Part shown: one piece after another, positions 63,478 to 64,000 of the stretch
How the letters are laid out: each line of letters begins with the position of its first letter
Position numbering within the stretch: the stretch's first letter is position 1
Notes under the pieces: model-generated
Told to the model about the DNA's origin: nothing
What the model saw: the letters and a program-made list of their open reading frames with translations, nothing else
Database searches by the model: none
From: Zhouia amylolytica
Lineage (GTDB): Bacteria > Bacteroidota > Bacteroidia > Flavobacteriales > Flavobacteriaceae
Direction of reading: 5' to 3'
Assembly (NCBI RefSeq): GCF_900116365.1
Contig: NZ_FPAG01000005.1
Span: forward strand, 186,001 to 250,000
DNA length: 64,000 nucleotides
Translations under genes and position numbers: made by a program

Positions 63478-64000
63478 ATGTTAAAAAGTATGAAAATGAA
63501 AAATAGTATATGTCTTCTAATCTGTATATTATCCATATCCTTCACCTTTGGTCAGGGAGCCAAAAAATTACAGGTAGAAGAACTTCAGGGTTTTTCTAAA
63601 CTGAAAACGAAGCATTCCTCTTTGGGATATGCAGGAATGCTAGGTGGAGTGTATAATGATATTTACATCGCAGCAGGAGGCGCTAATTTTCCCGATGGAA
63701 TGCCATGGGAAGGTGGTGATAAAAAATGGTACGATCATATTTATTATTATAAAGACCAACAGTGGAATTTATCTAAAGTAAAACTACCTGTGCCATTGGC
63801 TTATGCAGGTTGCGTATCTACCGAAAAAGGTGTTGTATGCATTGGAGGAGATAATAGCAAAGGAATTGTAAGTCAGGTACTTCTTTTAAAATACAATAAT
63901 GTTCTGGAAGAAATTACCGTTGAAGAAATTCAACAATTACCAGAGCCACTAGCCTATGCGACAGCTGTACATGCGGAGGGATATATATACCTTATTGGAG
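63478..64000 (+). CDS. NanM/YjhT-like Kelch sialate mutarotase, N-terminal part (cut by window end)
   Basis: Open frame from ATG 63478 to the end of the window, 174 codons, with no stop. ATG 63490 and 63496 are alternative starts that give a clean signal peptide (CLLICILSISFTFGQG). The sequence is a Kelch beta-propeller: YIAAGGANFPDGMPWEGGDK is the typical opening of the cyclically permuted mutarotase family that includes NanM, the periplasmic N-acetylneuraminate epimerase. Later blades show GVVCIGGDNSKG and GYIYLIG. It would speed up conversion of the alpha sialic acid released by the sialidase to the beta form. Starts 6 bp after lrgB, so same operon. Confidence 0.85.
   Translation, partial: MLKSMKMKNSICLLICILSISFTFGQGAKKLQVEELQGFSKLKTKHSSLGYAGMLGGVYNDIYIAAGGANFPDGMPWEGGDKKWYDHIYYYKDQQWNLSKVKLPVPLAYAGCVSTEKGVVCIGGDNSKGIVSQVLLLKYNNVLEEITVEEIQQLPEPLAYATAVHAEGYIYLIG

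Noticed and set aside
1-64000. CRISPR arrays, rRNA genes, prophage or replication origin
   Set aside because: No regularly spaced short repeats, rRNA-like sequence, phage structural genes or dnaA-box clusters were seen on reading.

Overview
The window reads as a low-GC chromosome segment of a glycan-degrading member of the Bacteroidota, most likely family Flavobacteriaceae. Evidence: SusC/SusD-type outer-membrane proteins, many secreted glycoside hydrolases with Bacteroidota-style signal or lipoprotein peptides, promoters of the TAnnTTTG type, a DUF6090-type membrane protein, and weak Shine-Dalgarno sequences. The genus cannot be fixed from the sequence.

Layout. (1) 1-6753: four plus-strand genes for fucosylated glycans: a GH29 fucosidase cut by the window edge, a second GH29, a GH151/GHL6-type putative fucosidase and a GH20 hexosaminidase. 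(2) 6910-7760: a decayed IS6-family transposase, then an 87-bp direct repeat carrying a tRNA 3'-end-like sequence and a terminator, which looks like an old integration scar. (3) 7754-26560: a DUF6090 membrane protein, a GntR/HutC regulator, and an alpha-mannoside locus: three GH92 enzymes, an alkaline-phosphatase-like hydrolase, an (alpha/alpha)6-barrel hydrolase, a ROK kinase fused to mannose-6-phosphate isomerase, a sugar:proton symporter and a beta-helix protein. The locus has no SusC/SusD pair. (4) 26686-33873: a damage-response cassette of SRAP protein, self-cleaving S24 repressor, Y-family polymerase, short DnaE and exonuclease/GIY-YIG fusion. Four GGA-N5-TCC sites fill the divergent promoter region. 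(5) 33962-46470: serine hydrolase, esterase, PD40 protein, amidohydrolase with AraC regulator, an unrecognised 591-residue protein, and an MG2/TonB-plug protein. (6) 46925-64000: a large TIM-barrel hydrolase, then a sialic acid locus: sialate lyase, SusC, SusD, FadR-type regulator, N-acylglucosamine 2-epimerase, GH33 sialidase, creatininase-family enzyme, GH20, LrgA, LrgB and a NanM-like Kelch protein cut by the right edge.

How it fits together. Sialidase, hexosaminidases, fucosidases and GH92 mannosidases together can strip host-type N-glycans or mucin-like glycans. Sialic acid would be imported, cleaved by the lyase to ManNAc and pyruvate, and ManNAc epimerised to GlcNAc. Mannose would enter by the symporter and be phosphorylated and isomerised by the kinase/isomerase fusion. 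A 13-bp palindrome, TATGTA-N-TACATA, sits just after the -7 element at the lyase and epimerase promoters and also upstream of susC; it is the probable operator of the FadR-type regulator.

The least explained items are the four-site operator of the S24 repressor, the LrgAB pair and creatininase homologue inside the sialic acid operon, the phosphatase-like enzyme between the mannosidases, and the 591-residue cysteine-bearing protein.
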